Positions 1 through 10,433 are shown, counted from the stretch's first letter. The stretch is 64,000 nt of DNA from Bacillus nitratireducens (GCF_001884135.1 NZ_MAOC01000091.1:372001-436000); one strand, 5' to 3'. Program-made: numbers and translations. Notes: a model not told the origin generated them from the sequence alone.

Positions 1-462
1 GAAACGATCGAAATGCGCTTCATATGCGTATACATTCCCTATTCTTTTTTCTTCTAACAATTTCTTTATCGTTAAGAAATCATTATCAAAACGGCGATTG
101 TGATACACACTTAAAACGACATTATGTTGCTTCGCTAATGAAATAAGTTCTTCTCCTTCTTCAATTGAAACAACGAATGGTTTTTCCACAACAACATGCT
201 TACCATGTACAATCGCTTCTTTTACATATGGAAAATGCGTTGTATTCGGTGAAGTAATAACTACTAAGTCAATATCAGCACGATTTACTAATTCCTCAAT
301 TGTGTCAACAACTTCAGTATTTGGTAATGCTTGTTTCACTACTTCTTCTTTTGATGATAAAATAGCACGAATATCATATTCTTCTATCGTTTGTAATAAC
401 GGGATGTGAAATGTTGTACTAGAAAATCCAAATCCTACAATCCCTACACCTATTTTTTTCAT
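1..462 (-). CDS. Gfo/Idh/MocA family oxidoreductase, N-terminal part (cut by window edge)
   Basis: The 154 visible residues start MKKIGVGIVGFGFSS, a Rossmann NAD(P)-binding motif (GxGxxG-like). They continue with the EKPF segment and surrounding sequence typical of the Gfo/Idh/MocA family, where the Lys of EKP is catalytic. The ATG at 462 follows a good ribosome binding site (GGAGGGGCAAC on the minus strand). The C-terminal substrate domain lies beyond position 1, so the substrate (sugar, inositol or other) cannot be told. A structured repeat separates it from parC. Confidence 0.85.
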   Translation of the reverse strand, partial: MKKIGVGIVGFGFSSTTFHIPLLQTIEEYDIRAILSSKEEVVKQALPNTEVVDTIEELVNRADIDLVVITSPNTTHFPYVKEAIVHGKHVVVEKPFVVSIEEGEELISLAKQHNVVLSVYHNRRFDNDFLTIKKLLEEKRIGNVYAYEAHFDRF

Positions 463-479
463 GTTGCCCCTCCATTTGT

Positions 480-630
480 CCCGCTTTAACGGGCAGTAAG
501 ATTCCTACCTCAAAATTCAGCGAAAGCAAAGAAATTAGGTGAGGAATCAACTGCTCGTAAAAGCCCGATTAGTTCAACTAATAATCAGTGGGGATAAAGA
601 AAATCCCCACTGATTAAAGTTCCACTTTAT
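480..630. repeat. Structured interspersed repeat, bcr1-like (candidate)
   Basis: This ~150-bp intergenic block folds into two parts. The first is a long imperfect stem pairing 490-511 (CGGGCAGT, GATTCCT, CCTC) with 541-557 (GAGGAATC, ACTGCTCG). The second is a perfect 12-bp hairpin, AATCAGTGGGGA (583-594) with its complement at 604-615. From memory, near-identical blocks recur in B. cereus group intergenic regions. The length is close to the ~155-bp bcr1 element, but the exact family was not verified. It has no coding potential. Confidence 0.6.
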
Positions 631-692
631 GAGAACGATTTCATTTCATTATTATAACAAGATTATTTTTATATACATAATGATTTGCTTAT

Positions 693-729
693 AAAAAAGC
701 ATCTTGCTATGAATGATAGCAAGATGCTT
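693..729 (-). terminator. Intrinsic terminator of parEC
   Basis: Hairpin GCATCTTGCTAT / ATAGCAAGATGC with a 5-nt loop. On the minus strand it is followed by TTTTTTAT just after the parC stop codon. Confidence 0.9.
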
Positions 730-732
730 CCT

Positions 733-3156
733 TTACTCCGTTCTTTTCTTCGTCCACGTTTCTACAACTTCACCAGTATCATTAACATCTAATACTAAAC
801 TACCGTTACTATACCGGTCTTTATTTCGATACGCTTTCGGATCAATCTCTTCTACAATGTGTTTCTCTGTCTTCATGTAAATTAGTTCATCGTCTCGCAC
901 AATTTCAATACCGACAATGCGGTACGGATTACGCTTTAACTCTTTGAAAATAACAAGACCTCGCTTCGCCCTCGTTGATTTCTCAATTTCTGATGCTTTT
1001 AGACGTTTTACAGCACCTCGCTGCGTCACGAGAATAAGTTGATCTTTTTCACCATTTAACGGTTTACCAGAAGCGACATAATCATCTTCTTTTAAATTAA
1101 TTGCTTTTACACCAGCGGCCCTTACACCAACTGGACTTACTTCATCTTCATGGAAAATAAGTGCATATGCACCATGAGTTGCAAGAACAATATCACTCGT
1201 TCCATCTGTCGCAAATATATCAACAACTTCATCTTCTTTTTTCAAGTTTACAGCGACGAACGCTCTTGAATAACGTTGCACTTTATATTGGTTTAATTCG
1301 GTTTTCTTAATCATACCCTTTCGTGTAACAAATACGATAAATCGTTTTTCTTCTTCAAAATTCGGTACGACTGTTGCCCAAATTAATGTTTCATCTCGCT
1401 CGAGTGTAACAAGATTCGCAACGTGTTGACCTAAATCTTTCCAACGAATTTCTGGCATTTCATATACAGGAAGATAAATATAATTTCCTTTGTTCGTAAA
1501 TAAAAGAATGGTTTCTGTCGTGTTTGTATCGAAACGCTCTAGTAAGATGTCACCCTCTTTCATACCGAAGTCTTTCCCGTTCGATGCATTATGCGAACGC
1601 CAACCTGTTCGTTTCACATATCCTTCTTTCGTTACAGTAACGATGACATCTTCTTGCGGAATCATAACTTCCACATCAATTTTAATTTCTTCAATTTCCT
1701 CTTCAATTATCGCACGGCGATCATCACTATATGTTTTCTTTACTCTCTTCAAATCTGTTTTAATAACTTGAAGAAGTCTTTTTTCACTTTGTAGAATCGA
1801 CTGTAACTCTATAATTTTCTTACTAAGTTCAGCTGCTTCTTGCTCTAGCGCTGTAATATCTGTATTCGTTAAACGATATAGTTGCAACGAAACAATTGCT
1901 TCTGACTGCGCCTCTGTAAATCCAAATTTCGCACTTAAATTATCTTTCGCATTACGCTTATCTTTAGACCCACGAATTGTTTCAATCACTTCATCTAAAA
2001 TTGATAATGCTTTCTTTAAACCTTCTACAATATGCTGACGATTTTCTGCTTTTCGTAATTCATATTGTGAACGTCTCGTAACAACTTCTTTTTGGTGTCC
2101 AATATATGCATCCAAAATTTTAGGTAATGTCATAAGTGTTGGACGACGATGATTTATCGCTACCATATTAAAATTATATGGAATTTGTAAATCTGTATTT
2201 TTATATAAATAATTTAAAATGCCTTCAGCATTTACTTCTTTTTTTAATTCTACAACGATGCGAAGACCTGTACGATCTGTCTCATCACGCACTTCAGCAA
2301 TTCCATCTAGCTTTTTATCTAGACGTAATTCATCCATTTTCTTAACAAGGTTTGCTTTATTTACTTCATACGGAATTTCTGTAATAACGATTTGTTGCTT
2401 CCCACCACGAATCGTTTCAACTTCTGCTTTTCCGCGAATAATAATTTTACCCTTCCCTGTTTCGTACGCTTTTTTAATACCATCAATCCCTTGAATAATA
2501 CCACCTGTTGGGAAATCTGGCCCTTTAATGACTGTTAATAAATCATCAACAGTACTATTCGGCTTATCAATACGCATCATCGTCGCATCAATTACTTCTC
2601 CAAGGTGATGCGGAGGAATTTCTGTTGCATAACCCGCTGAAATCCCTGTCGATCCGTTCACTAATAAGTTCGGGAACATTGCCGGTAATACGACTGGTTC
2701 TTCACTCGTATCATCGAAGTTTGACACAAATTCTACTGTTTCTTTATCAAGATCACGTAATAACTCAGATGCGATTGGTGATAAACGCGCTTCTGTATAA
2801 CGCATTGCCGCTGCTGGATCGCCATCAACACTACCATTATTACCATGCATTTCAACTAAAACATTACGTACTTTCCAAGTTTGACTTAAACGTACCATCG
2901 CCTCATATACAGAGGAATCTCCGTGTGGATGGTAGTTACCAATAACATTACCTACTGTTTTAGCTGATTTACGAAACGCTTTATCATGTACATTTCCTTC
3001 TACATACATAGAATATAAAATACGTCTTTGTACCGGTTTTAAACCGTCACGCGCATCTGGAAGCGCACGGTCTTGAATAATATATTTACTATAACGTGCA
3101 AAGCGGTCACCTAACACGTCTTCAAGCGGGAGGTCATGAAACTTCTCTGCCTGCAT
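733..3156 (-). CDS. parC: DNA topoisomerase IV subunit A
   Basis: At 807 aa it has the usual length of Gram-positive ParC/GrlA. This is the DNA breakage-reunion subunit that decatenates daughter chromosomes with ParE. The catalytic Tyr is Y120 in [10 protein letters not shown]. The quinolone-resistance region [12 protein letters not shown] carries the wild-type Ser (S81) and Glu (E85), so no classical resistance change is seen. The C-terminal half is the GyrA-like beta-propeller. The start codon lies one base after the parE stop and its ribosome binding site (GGAGGTGGAATAAC) sits inside the parE end, implying translational coupling. GyrA is the only realistic alternative, but the adjacent parE and the yneT-parE-parC order argue for ParC. 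Confidence 0.97.
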   Translation of the reverse strand: MQAEKFHDLPLEDVLGDRFARYSKYIIQDRALPDARDGLKPVQRRILYSMYVEGNVHDKAFRKSAKTVGNVIGNYHPHGDSSVYEAMVRLSQTWKVRNVLVEMHGNNGSVDGDPAAAMRYTEARLSPIASELLRDLDKETVEFVSNFDDTSEEPVVLPAMFPNLLVNGSTGISAGYATEIPPHHLGEVIDATMMRIDKPNSTVDDLLTVIKGPDFPTGGIIQGIDGIKKAYETGKGKIIIRGKAEVETIRGGKQQIVITEIPYEVNKANLVKKMDELRLDKKLDGIAEVRDETDRTGLRIVVELKKEVNAEGILNYLYKNTDLQIPYNFNMVAINHRRPTLMTLPKILDAYIGHQKEVVTRRSQYELRKAENRQHIVEGLKKALSILDEVIETIRGSKDKRNAKDNLSAKFGFTEAQSEAIVSLQLYRLTNTDITALEQEAAELSKKIIELQSILQSEKRLLQVIKTDLKRVKKTYSDDRRAIIEEEIEEIKIDVEVMIPQEDVIVTVTKEGYVKRTGWRSHNASNGKDFGMKEGDILLERFDTNTTETILLFTNKGNYIYLPVYEMPEIRWKDLGQHVANLVTLERDETLIWATVVPNFEEEKRFIVFVTRKGMIKKTELNQYKVQRYSRAFVAVNLKKEDEVVDIFATDGTSDIVLATHGAYALIFHEDEVSPVGVRAAGVKAINLKEDDYVASGKPLNGEKDQLILVTQRGAVKRLKASEIEKSTRAKRGLVIFKELKRNPYRIVGIEIVRDDELIYMKTEKHIVEEIDPKAYRNKDRYSNGSLVLDVNDTGEVVETWTKKRTE

Positions 3157-3157
3157 G

Positions 3158-5122
3158 TTATTCCACCTCCGTCTCCATAATCATTTCATTTTCTAAAATA
3201 TTTCCCTCTTCTTGCATACCAAATTGTACATTTCGTTCGATCCATTTACGGCGAGGTTCTACTTTATCACCCATCAATGTCGTAACTCGACGCTCAGCTC
3301 TTGATGCATCGTCAATTTTCACACGAATTAACGTACGTGTTTCAGGATTCATCGTTGTCTCCCATAATTGATCGGCATTCATTTCGCCAAGTCCTTTATA
3401 GCGCTGCAACATATAACCTTTACCGACCTTTTTTGTTACACCATCTAATTCTTCATCAGACCATGCATATTCAATTACTTCACTTTTCCCTTTTCCTTTA
3501 CTTACTTTATATAAAGGTGGAAGTGCGATAAATACTTTACCAGCTTCAATAAGTGGTTTCATATAACGGTAGAAGAACGTCAGTAGTAACACTTGAATAT
3601 GTGCTCCGTCCGTATCTGCATCGGTCATAATAACAACTTTATCGTAGTTAATATCTTCAACAGCGAACTCATTCCCTACGCCACCGCCAATAGCGTAAAT
3701 GATTGTATTAATTTCTTCATTTTTAAAGATATCAGCAAGCTTTGCTTTTTCCGTGTTAATTACTTTACCACGTAATGGCAATACAGCTTGAAAACGGCGA
3801 TCTCGCCCTTGTTTCGCAGAACCACCGGCAGAGTCACCCTCTACTAAATATAATTCATTTTTCTGCGGATTACGTGATTGCGCAGGGGTTAACTTTCCGC
3901 TTAAAGTACCTTCTGATTTTTTCTTCTTCTTACCAGTACGCGCTTCTTCTCTCGCTTTACGAGCAGCCTCACGTGCTTGCGCTGCTTTAACTGCCTTTCT
4001 CACAAGAAGTGTAGCAACATCCGGGTTTTCTTCTAAAAAGTAAGCTAAATGCTCAGATACAATTGCATCAATTGAAGAACGAGCTTCACTTGTACCTAGT
4101 TTCCCTTTCGTTTGCCCTTCAAACTGAAGTACTTCTTCTGGTACACGTACAGAAACGATAGCCGCTACACCTTCACGAATATCTGTACCTTCTAAGTTTT
4201 TATCTTTTTCTTTTAATAACGATACTTTACGAGCATACTCATTGAACACACGCGTCATTGCTGTTTTAAATCCAGCTTCGTGTGTTCCCCCATCTTTTGT
4301 ACGTACATTATTTACAAACGAAAGAATGTTTTCTGAATAGCCATCGTTAAACTGGAATGCTAACTCTGCTTCAATTCCGTTTTGTTCACCAGTGAAGTAT
4401 ACAACTGGGTGAATCGAATCTTTCTCTTCGTTTAAGTATGAAACGAAAGCTTCAATTCCTGTTTCATAATGAAATACATCCTCTAAATCATTACGTTCAT
4501 CTTTTATCGAGATTTTCATTCCTTTTAATAAGAATGCAGATTCACGTAATCTCTCACATAATGTTTCATAATTGTAATTTGTTGTACTGAAAATAGTTGT
4601 ATCTGGTTTAAAATGCATTGTTGTACCAGACTCTTTTGTCTTCCCGATTTTCTCTAACGTCGTTGCAGGAATACCACCATTTTCAAAGCGTTGTTCATAA
4701 ATGCTTCCATCACGTTTAATCGTTACTACTAACCATTCTGACAAGGCATTTACAACTGATGCCCCAACACCGTGTAAACCACCACTTGTTTTATAGCCAC
4801 CTTGACCAAACTTACCACCAGCATGAAGTACAGTTAAAATAACTTCAGGTGTTGGTTTCCCAAGTTTATGCATTCCCGTAGGCATTCCTCGCCCTTTATC
4901 AATAACACTAATACTATTATCTTTATGTATTACGACAGAAATTTCGTCGCCAAATCCCGCTAACGCTTCGTCAACGGAGTTATCTACTATTTCATATACT
5001 AAATGATGCAATCCACGGCTATCCGTACTCCCGATATACATACCCGGGCGTTTTCGAACGGCTTCAAGTCCTTCTAGCACTTGAATTGCATCTTCATTAT
5101 ATTGGAACTGATGCTTCGCCAA
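3158..5122 (-). CDS. parE: DNA topoisomerase IV subunit B
   Basis: ATPase subunit of topoisomerase IV, 654 aa. The N-terminal GHKL domain shows [11 protein letters not shown] and GRGMPTG. The TOPRIM domain shows [12 protein letters not shown] and [10 protein letters not shown], and PLRGKVIN is present. I place the start at a TTG (protein [11 protein letters not shown]) because AAAGGGG lies 8 nt upstream. A longer frame opens with another TTG at 5146 but has no ribosome binding site. It forms an operon with parC, one base apart. A plausible promoter upstream on the minus strand is TTGCCA-N18-TATTCT. Confidence 0.95.
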   Translation of the reverse strand: MAKHQFQYNEDAIQVLEGLEAVRKRPGMYIGSTDSRGLHHLVYEIVDNSVDEALAGFGDEISVVIHKDNSISVIDKGRGMPTGMHKLGKPTPEVILTVLHAGGKFGQGGYKTSGGLHGVGASVVNALSEWLVVTIKRDGSIYEQRFENGGIPATTLEKIGKTKESGTTMHFKPDTTIFSTTNYNYETLCERLRESAFLLKGMKISIKDERNDLEDVFHYETGIEAFVSYLNEEKDSIHPVVYFTGEQNGIEAELAFQFNDGYSENILSFVNNVRTKDGGTHEAGFKTAMTRVFNEYARKVSLLKEKDKNLEGTDIREGVAAIVSVRVPEEVLQFEGQTKGKLGTSEARSSIDAIVSEHLAYFLEENPDVATLLVRKAVKAAQAREAARKAREEARTGKKKKKSEGTLSGKLTPAQSRNPQKNELYLVEGDSAGGSAKQGRDRRFQAVLPLRGKVINTEKAKLADIFKNEEINTIIYAIGGGVGNEFAVEDINYDKVVIMTDADTDGAHIQVLLLTFFYRYMKPLIEAGKVFIALPPLYKVSKGKGKSEVIEYAWSDEELDGVTKKVGKGYMLQRYKGLGEMNADQLWETTMNPETRTLIRVKIDDASRAERRVTTLMGDKVEPRRKWIERNVQFGMQEEGNILENEMIMETEVE

Positions 5123-5234
5123 ACTCCTTGCCCCTTTCCTAATCAAATCAGAACATATGTTTCTATTATAGAATAACGCCTCGACTATAGTTTTGGCAAG
5201 TTATCTTATCTATTTTATATACCATTTTCAATAG

Positions 5235-5261
5235 AAAAATCCTTGTTTTTTCACAAGGATT
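5235..5261 (-). terminator. Intrinsic terminator after the small membrane peptide gene
   Basis: Stem AATCCTTGT / ACAAGGATT with a short loop. On the minus strand it is followed by TTTTTC. Confidence 0.65.
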
Positions 5262-5325
5262 CCTCTAGGCTACTATTTCAGAAAAATAATCGTTTGTCAA
5301 CGAGAAATGGATATGTATTCCAAGA

Positions 5326-5421
5326 TTATACATTCCAAACCTTTATCATGATCCAAATGATCAATATCCAAAACGGGATAACAAGTAACAATCCCCAAAA
5401 ACAGCCTTTAAAAAATCTCAT
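5326..5421 (-). CDS. Putative 31-aa single-pass membrane peptide
   Basis: A short frame begins MRFFKGCFWGLLLVIPF and continues as one hydrophobic helix ending VWNV. GAGGTG lies 6 nt before the ATG, and a terminator-like hairpin follows 65 bp downstream (5235-5261). It lies in the gap between parE and yneT on the same strand as both. I do not recognise a family. A gene is supported by the ribosome binding site, the clean hydrophobic segment with basic N-terminus, and the terminator. It could also be a chance frame. Confidence 0.5.
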   Translation of the reverse strand: MRFFKGCFWGLLLVIPFWILIIWIMIKVWNV

Positions 5422-5493
5422 GATGAACACCTCGTTCATCTACCCCATCATATATAAGGGGCGGAATTAACATTTCCGTTACCAAAACATAAA

Positions 5494-5907
5494 CTACTTT
5501 GTCATCGCATGCTCTACTTTAATACAACGATCCATTATTACAGTATAGCCTTTTTCTTGTAAAAGTTTATATGTATCTTCATCTTGTACTCCTAATTGTG
5601 CCCAAAAAACATCTGCATCAATCTCTACAAACTCTTTCGCAACATCCATTAAAAATTCTGAGCGGCGGAATACATTTACAATGTCAACATGTTCCTTAAT
5701 ATCCTTTAGTGAAGAAACTGCTTTTTCTCCAAGCACCTCATCTACTGTTGGGTTTACCGGTATAATACGGTACCCTGCATCTTGCATTGCTTTTGAAACC
5801 ATATACGATGTACGTTCTGCTTTATCCGATAATCCAACAACCGCAATCGTTTTGCTTTTCTTTAATACTTCACCAATTTCCGTACGAGTTGGGTTTTCAA
5901 TTGTCAT
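5494..5907 (-). CDS. yneT: CoA-binding domain protein (YneT/YccU family)
   Basis: This 137-aa protein is a single CoA-binding Rossmann-like domain. AVVGLSDKAERTSYMVSKAM near residues 24-43 is the dinucleotide/CoA loop, and a Cys (MDRCIKVEH) lies near the C-terminus. The family is small and its reaction is unknown. In B. subtilis yneT sits between plsY and parE; here it precedes parE in the same direction, which supports orthology. The ATG has AGGAGGGATAAATT upstream. The gap to parE holds a small membrane peptide frame and a terminator, so co-transcription with parEC is uncertain. Confidence 0.85.
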   Translation of the reverse strand: MTIENPTRTEIGEVLKKSKTIAVVGLSDKAERTSYMVSKAMQDAGYRIIPVNPTVDEVLGEKAVSSLKDIKEHVDIVNVFRRSEFLMDVAKEFVEIDADVFWAQLGVQDEDTYKLLQEKGYTVIMDRCIKVEHAMTK

Positions 5908-5943
5908 AATTTATCCCTCCTATTCCTTTAGTATAGCCGATAA

Positions 5944-5978
5944 AGAAAGTCTCTTTCAACATGAAAGAGACTTTCTTT
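5944..5978. terminator. Bidirectional terminator after htrA
   Basis: Stem AGAAAGTCTCTTTC / GAAAGAGACTTTCT with a 5-nt loop between htrA and yneT. T-rich sequence follows in both directions. Confidence 0.8.
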
Positions 5979-5986
5979 TATTCCGA

Positions 5987-7228
5987 TTATTGATTCTTTG
6001 TAGCTGAATTATCTGCTAGTGTAGCTGTTTTCGTCATTTTTTGACCGTTGCGATAGAACGTAACTTCTACTTTCTCGCCTACTTTTTTCTTTTCATATAA
6101 ATATTTACGGAATTGAAGTGAATTTTCTACTTTTTGATCATCTAATGATACTACAATATCATATTGCTCTAAACCAGCTTTTTCTGCTGGTGATACTGGA
6201 TAAATTTTACCTAATACAACGCCATTTGTTACTTCTTTTGGTACTTTTAATTGGTTTAATGCATAAGCTTGCACATCTTCTAATGAAACTACACCTACAC
6301 CAAGAGCTGGTCGTTTCACTACTCCGTCTTTTTCAAGCGATTCAATAACTGGTTTTGCGACATTAATTGGAATTGCAAAACCAATCCCCTCAACTTCTTG
6401 CTGCGCAATTTTACTTGAGTTAATTCCAATTAATTCACCGTTTTGGTTAAATAATGCACCGCCACTATTACCAGGGTTAATCGCTGCATCTGTTTGAATA
6501 ACTTGTGCTTGCCAATCTGGACGTTTGTCCCCATCAATATCTACTGGAATTTCACGTTCTTTACTACTGATAATACCTTCCGTTACACTACCGTCAAATC
6601 CAAGTGGGTTACCGATTGCAATTGCTTTTTCTCCAGCACGAAGTTTACTAGAATCACCTAAAGTTGCAACTTTATTAACAGCAGATCCATCAATCTCTAC
6701 AACTGCTAAGTCTAACCAAGGGTCCTTACCAACTAACTTTGCATCAACTTGCTTTCCGTCGCTCAATTTAACAGCAAGTTTATTTGCACCATCTACAACG
6801 TGGTTATTTGTTACAATATATGCTTTATTTCCTGATTTTTTATAAATAACACCTGATCCTGTGCCAGCTGTTTGCTCTTGTTCTGCCGGTTGCATTGCAA
6901 ACGGATCAATAGTCTTCTGCATATTAATTACACCAACTACAACATCCTTTGCCCCTTCAACCATACCTGGCAAATCAGTTTCGCCCTTCGCTTTATTAAC
7001 AACAGGAGCTAGCGTACCTTCCACTTGTTGATTAGAATTGAATGATGAAACTGCCGCGCCATTATTTTGCATCCATGGCATGTAAGGTGCTGCAAAACTA
7101 ATTGTAACAGCCCCGACTACAGCTCCAACTAAACCTGTAAAAAAGTATCCTTTTTTACTACCTGATTTTTTCATTTCTCTCGTTTCACTATGCTCTTCAT
7201 TTAAATTCGGTCCGTCGTAATATCCCAT
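5987..7228 (-). CDS. htrA: HtrA/DegP-type membrane-anchored serine protease
   Basis: 413 aa, family S1C. A cytoplasmic N-terminus (1-26) is followed by one membrane anchor (about 27-49) and a linker. The trypsin-like domain has catalytic H143 (TNNHVVDG), D173 (WLDLAVVEI) and S255 (NPGNSGGAL). One PDZ domain occupies about 315-400. It degrades or refolds misfolded exported proteins outside the membrane. The ATG at 7228 has GAGAGGGGAAATAAAAC upstream. It lies about 200 bp downstream of, and co-directional with, an orphan response regulator, so it probably has its own promoter. GAGTTCAC occurs twice in that gap and could be an operator, but this is weak. Confidence 0.93.
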   Translation of the reverse strand: MGYYDGPNLNEEHSETREMKKSGSKKGYFFTGLVGAVVGAVTISFAAPYMPWMQNNGAAVSSFNSNQQVEGTLAPVVNKAKGETDLPGMVEGAKDVVVGVINMQKTIDPFAMQPAEQEQTAGTGSGVIYKKSGNKAYIVTNNHVVDGANKLAVKLSDGKQVDAKLVGKDPWLDLAVVEIDGSAVNKVATLGDSSKLRAGEKAIAIGNPLGFDGSVTEGIISSKEREIPVDIDGDKRPDWQAQVIQTDAAINPGNSGGALFNQNGELIGINSSKIAQQEVEGIGFAIPINVAKPVIESLEKDGVVKRPALGVGVVSLEDVQAYALNQLKVPKEVTNGVVLGKIYPVSPAEKAGLEQYDIVVSLDDQKVENSLQFRKYLYEKKKVGEKVEVTFYRNGQKMTKTATLADNSATKNQ

Positions 7229-7431
7229 GTTTTATTTCCCCTCTCTGGTGAACTCGTACTTTCAGTATAGTCACTTTTTGTGTCCTTCTTGTGAACTCAT
7301 CGTGAAATCCAATTTAAAAAATACTCCTATCTATCATTGTAGACAAGAAAAGTATTTTTTGTACATTCCACCTACAAAGGAGAGTATAAATTTGCTATAT
7401 CCCGAAGCTAAAGTGCATAGTAACTTAAAGG

Positions 7432-8109
7432 TTATTCTTCAAACTTATAACCAACTCGAATAACAGTACCGATATGCTTCGCTTTATCTCCTAGTTTATT
7501 TCGTAGTTTTTTAATATGAGTGTCCACCGTTCGGTCATCACCGTAGTAATCATATCCCCATAACTGATCTAATAAATGTTGACGTGACAACACAATTCCT
7601 TTGTTCTCCATTAAATAAACAAGAAGTTCAAATTCCTTATGTGTCAATATAATTTCTTCTCCATCGACTAAAACGGTTCTAGATAGTCGATTCACTTCTA
7701 TTCCAGCTAAAGACATAGCATTTTCTTCAGTTACACCTACCGCACCATCCGCACGTTTCAATAATGTCTTTGCTCGAGCTACTAACACTTTTGGACTAAA
7801 AGGTTTTGTTACATACTCATCTGCACCTAATTCGAACCCTAGTAATGTATCATCCTCATCTGAACGAGCTGTTAGCATAATAATTGGTACTGCTGATTCT
7901 TTTCTAATTCGTCTACAAACAGACCATCCATCTATTTCTGGTAACATAATATCTAACATAATTAAATCAATTTCATGCTCTGCAAATAATTCTAACGCTT
8001 TTATTCCGTCTTCTGCTTCGATTACTTCAAAGCCTTCATTACGAAAATAATCACTAACGATTTCACGTAATCTTCTTTCATCTTCAACAAGTAATACTGT
8101 TTTATTCAT
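7432..8109 (-). CDS. OmpR/PhoB-type response regulator, no adjacent kinase
   Basis: 225 aa. The receiver domain has the acidic pair E9/D10, phospho-acceptor D53 (MLDIMLP) and K102 (TKPF). The winged-helix DNA-binding domain (about 130-223) ends TVDTHIKKLRNKLG...RVGYKFEE. It starts 18 nt after nrdG on the same strand, with AAGGCGGGATAGATTAT as ribosome binding site, so it is likely read with nrdDG. No histidine kinase is adjacent: the next gene is htrA. By family it activates or represses transcription after phosphorylation. Its kinase and targets are unknown; htrA is a candidate by position only. Confidence 0.9.
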   Translation of the reverse strand: MNKTVLLVEDERRLREIVSDYFRNEGFEVIEAEDGIKALELFAEHEIDLIMLDIMLPEIDGWSVCRRIRKESAVPIIMLTARSDEDDTLLGFELGADEYVTKPFSPKVLVARAKTLLKRADGAVGVTEENAMSLAGIEVNRLSRTVLVDGEEIILTHKEFELLVYLMENKGIVLSRQHLLDQLWGYDYYGDDRTVDTHIKKLRNKLGDKAKHIGTVIRVGYKFEE

Positions 8110-8127
8110 ATAATCTATCCCGCCTTT

Positions 8128-8580
8128 TTACTCTTTCAATCGAATAATACGTTGATTGGAGCTTCCGCGAAATGGAAGTGTTAAATCTTTTTTCTCGATT
8201 TCAAATCTTCCATCGACTAAAACATCCCCATAATGTAACAACTCTATCATATCATTATTTTGAGAACTCTGTATCTCTTCTAACGTATAACCTGTATACA
8301 TCCATAGACTTTTTTTCAAATCTTTCACAGCTTTTGCTACTTTTTTCACTTCAGCAGCTTGGAAGAATGGATCTCCACCTGAAAATGTTACATCAGTTAA
8401 TGGATTACTTGCAATCTCTTTCACAATTTCTTCTACTGTCATTTCAGTTCCGTTGCAAACATTCCAAGATGCCGGATTATGGCATCCGAAACAACGATGC
8501 GGACAGCCCGCAAAAAACACGACTGTCCGCAATCCTTCTCCATCTACTACACTATCATGAATGATGTTCATAACTTTCAT
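8128..8580 (-). CDS. nrdG: Anaerobic ribonucleotide reductase-activating protein
   Basis: 150-aa radical SAM enzyme that installs the glycyl radical on NrdD. The [4Fe-4S]-binding motif is CPHRCFGC (C-x3-C-x2-C) near residues 26-33, followed by the usual GGDPFFQ segment. Its ATG overlaps the nrdD stop by 4 nt (ATGA), indicating coupled translation. An orphan response regulator follows 18 nt downstream. Confidence 0.95.
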   Translation of the reverse strand: MKVMNIIHDSVVDGEGLRTVVFFAGCPHRCFGCHNPASWNVCNGTEMTVEEIVKEIASNPLTDVTFSGGDPFFQAAEVKKVAKAVKDLKKSLWMYTGYTLEEIQSSQNNDMIELLHYGDVLVDGRFEIEKKDLTLPFRGSSNQRIIRLKE

Positions 8581-10433
8581 TTATGCTTCACCCGATCCAT
8601 CTCTTCACTACGTTTCGCACTATTCCATTTCGACATATCTCCTACAAGATAGCCCGTTATACGGCGAATTCTTTCTATATTAGCCTCATCTTCATTTCCA
8701 CAGCTTGGACATTCATTCCCAATAACTCCATGATAACTACAGCACTTACAACGATCAACTGGATGATTAATTGAACCGTATCCAACGCCATTCTCTGCCA
8801 TCGCTTGCACAATTTGCTTTAATGCCTTTTTGTTATGCATAGCTGCTCCGTCTAGTTCAATATACGTAATATGTCCCCCGTTACATAGGGCATGGAAAGG
8901 TCCTTCTAAACGAATTTTATTTATCGCTTGAATGTTATAGTAAACTGGGATATGGAATGAATTCGTATAATAATTATGGTTCGTTATACCGCTAATCACA
9001 CCAAATTCCTCCCTATCTTTTTTCACAAACTTCCCTGATAAGCCTTCGGCAGGAGTTGCAATTACTGAGAAATTCAGTTCATGTTCTTCTGTCGCTTTAT
9101 CCATTCTATCTCTCATAAAGGAAATGATTTCATACCCGAGTTTCCATGATTCTGCATCTTCTCCATGATGCTTTCCTATTAAAGCTACTAAACATTCCGC
9201 AAGACCGATAAAACCAAGACTTAACGTCCCTTGTTTTAAAATGGATGCTACAGAATCTTCAGGCTGTAACTTTTCTCCACCGCGCCATACACCTTGTGAA
9301 TATAAAAATCGAAAATCTCTCGCTCGCTTCGTACATTGATACTCAAATCTCTCTAATAATTGCGTAATTCCTAAATCTAAATAATAATTTAACGCTTCAA
9401 AGAACGCTTCTTTTGAACCACTAATTAACGCTAATTTCACTAAGTTTATAGACGTAAATGATAAATTCCCTCTTCCAATCGCTGTTTCTTCTCCATGTAT
9501 GTTAGACATAACACGGGTACGGCATCCCATGTAACATACTTCACTTTCCGGTCTTCCATCATAATGCACTGCATTAAATGGCGCATCTAAAAATGAAAAG
9601 TTAGGGAATAATCGTTCAGCCGTTGTCTCTAACGCTAATTCAAATAAATCATAGTTCGGATCACACTCTTCAAAGTTCACACCTTTTTTCATTTTGAAAA
9701 TTTGAATAGGAAAAATCGGTGTTTCCCCTTTACCAAGACCAGCCTGTGTCGCTTTTAAAAGCTGTCTAACTAATAACCGTCCCTCTTTTGATGTGTCTGT
9801 TCCATAATTTATCGAAATAAACGGTACTTGTCCCCCGCCCCTACTGTGCATACTATTTGAATTATGAATGAAAGCTTCACACGCCTGATACGTATCATTT
9901 TCTGTTTCTTTCCATGCAAATTCTTCTATTTGTTCTTTCGTAAGCGGATATGACTGTAATCGTTTCTTATGTCTCGCTACTGTTTTTCTCACATATGGAG
10001 CTAAATCAATATCAAAGAGTGCAAACGATTGACCACCATGCTGCATGTTTTGATTTGCTTGAAAAATAATTGAAGAAAGCGCCAACGCACTTTTAATGTC
10101 TTGCGGTTGTCTCATATGTCCATGTCCAGTATGAAAACCGGTAGCAAGCATTTGTGCTAAAGGAATTTGCGAACAAGTCGTCGTTCCTGTTGCATAAAAA
10201 TCCAAATCATGTGGATATAATATATTTTGATCTATCGCTTTTTTCACTTGATCTGATAGTAAATTTGCTACAGCATAATACTTTGCGCTTTCAGATGCGA
10301 ACGTTCCCATCACTCCCATTGGAGATCGGCCATCTACATTTGCATTTTCCTGCATTAAATCTTGTTCATTACCGTGTATAATTGTCTCAAATACTTTCAT
10401 TAATTCTTCTCCACGTACATTTTGTTTCAACAT
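8577..10433 (-). CDS. nrdD: Anaerobic ribonucleoside-triphosphate reductase
   Basis: 618 aa, class III reductase that makes dNTPs without oxygen. The glycyl-radical loop near the C-terminus is RITGYLVGD. Just before it is a zinc site, CKCC...CPSC. The start is ATG 10433 with GGTGGAGGGTTATGA upstream. It is shorter than the ~710-aa E. coli enzyme because the catalytic barrel begins almost at once: no N-terminal ATP-cone is visible, so allosteric control of overall activity may be absent. It forms an operon with nrdG. The upstream region carries two imperfect palindromes that may be regulator sites. Confidence 0.95.
   Translation of the reverse strand: MLKQNVRGEELMKVFETIIHGNEQDLMQENANVDGRSPMGVMGTFASESAKYYAVANLLSDQVKKAIDQNILYPHDLDFYATGTTTCSQIPLAQMLATGFHTGHGHMRQPQDIKSALALSSIIFQANQNMQHGGQSFALFDIDLAPYVRKTVARHKKRLQSYPLTKEQIEEFAWKETENDTYQACEAFIHNSNSMHSRGGGQVPFISINYGTDTSKEGRLLVRQLLKATQAGLGKGETPIFPIQIFKMKKGVNFEECDPNYDLFELALETTAERLFPNFSFLDAPFNAVHYDGRPESEVCYMGCRTRVMSNIHGEETAIGRGNLSFTSINLVKLALISGSKEAFFEALNYYLDLGITQLLERFEYQCTKRARDFRFLYSQGVWRGGEKLQPEDSVASILKQGTLSLGFIGLAECLVALIGKHHGEDAESWKLGYEIISFMRDRMDKATEEHELNFSVIATPAEGLSGKFVKKDREEFGVISGITNHNYYTNSFHIPVYYNIQAINKIRLEGPFHALCNGGHITYIELDGAAMHNKKALKQIVQAMAENGVGYGSINHPVDRCKCCSYHGVIGNECPSCGNEDEANIERIRRITGYLVGDMSKWNSAKRSEEMDRVKHK

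Noticed and set aside
7227-7463. Plus-strand 78-aa frame between htrA and the response regulator
   Set aside because: It overlaps the regulator end and the htrA leader, has no ribosome binding site and no protein-like pattern.
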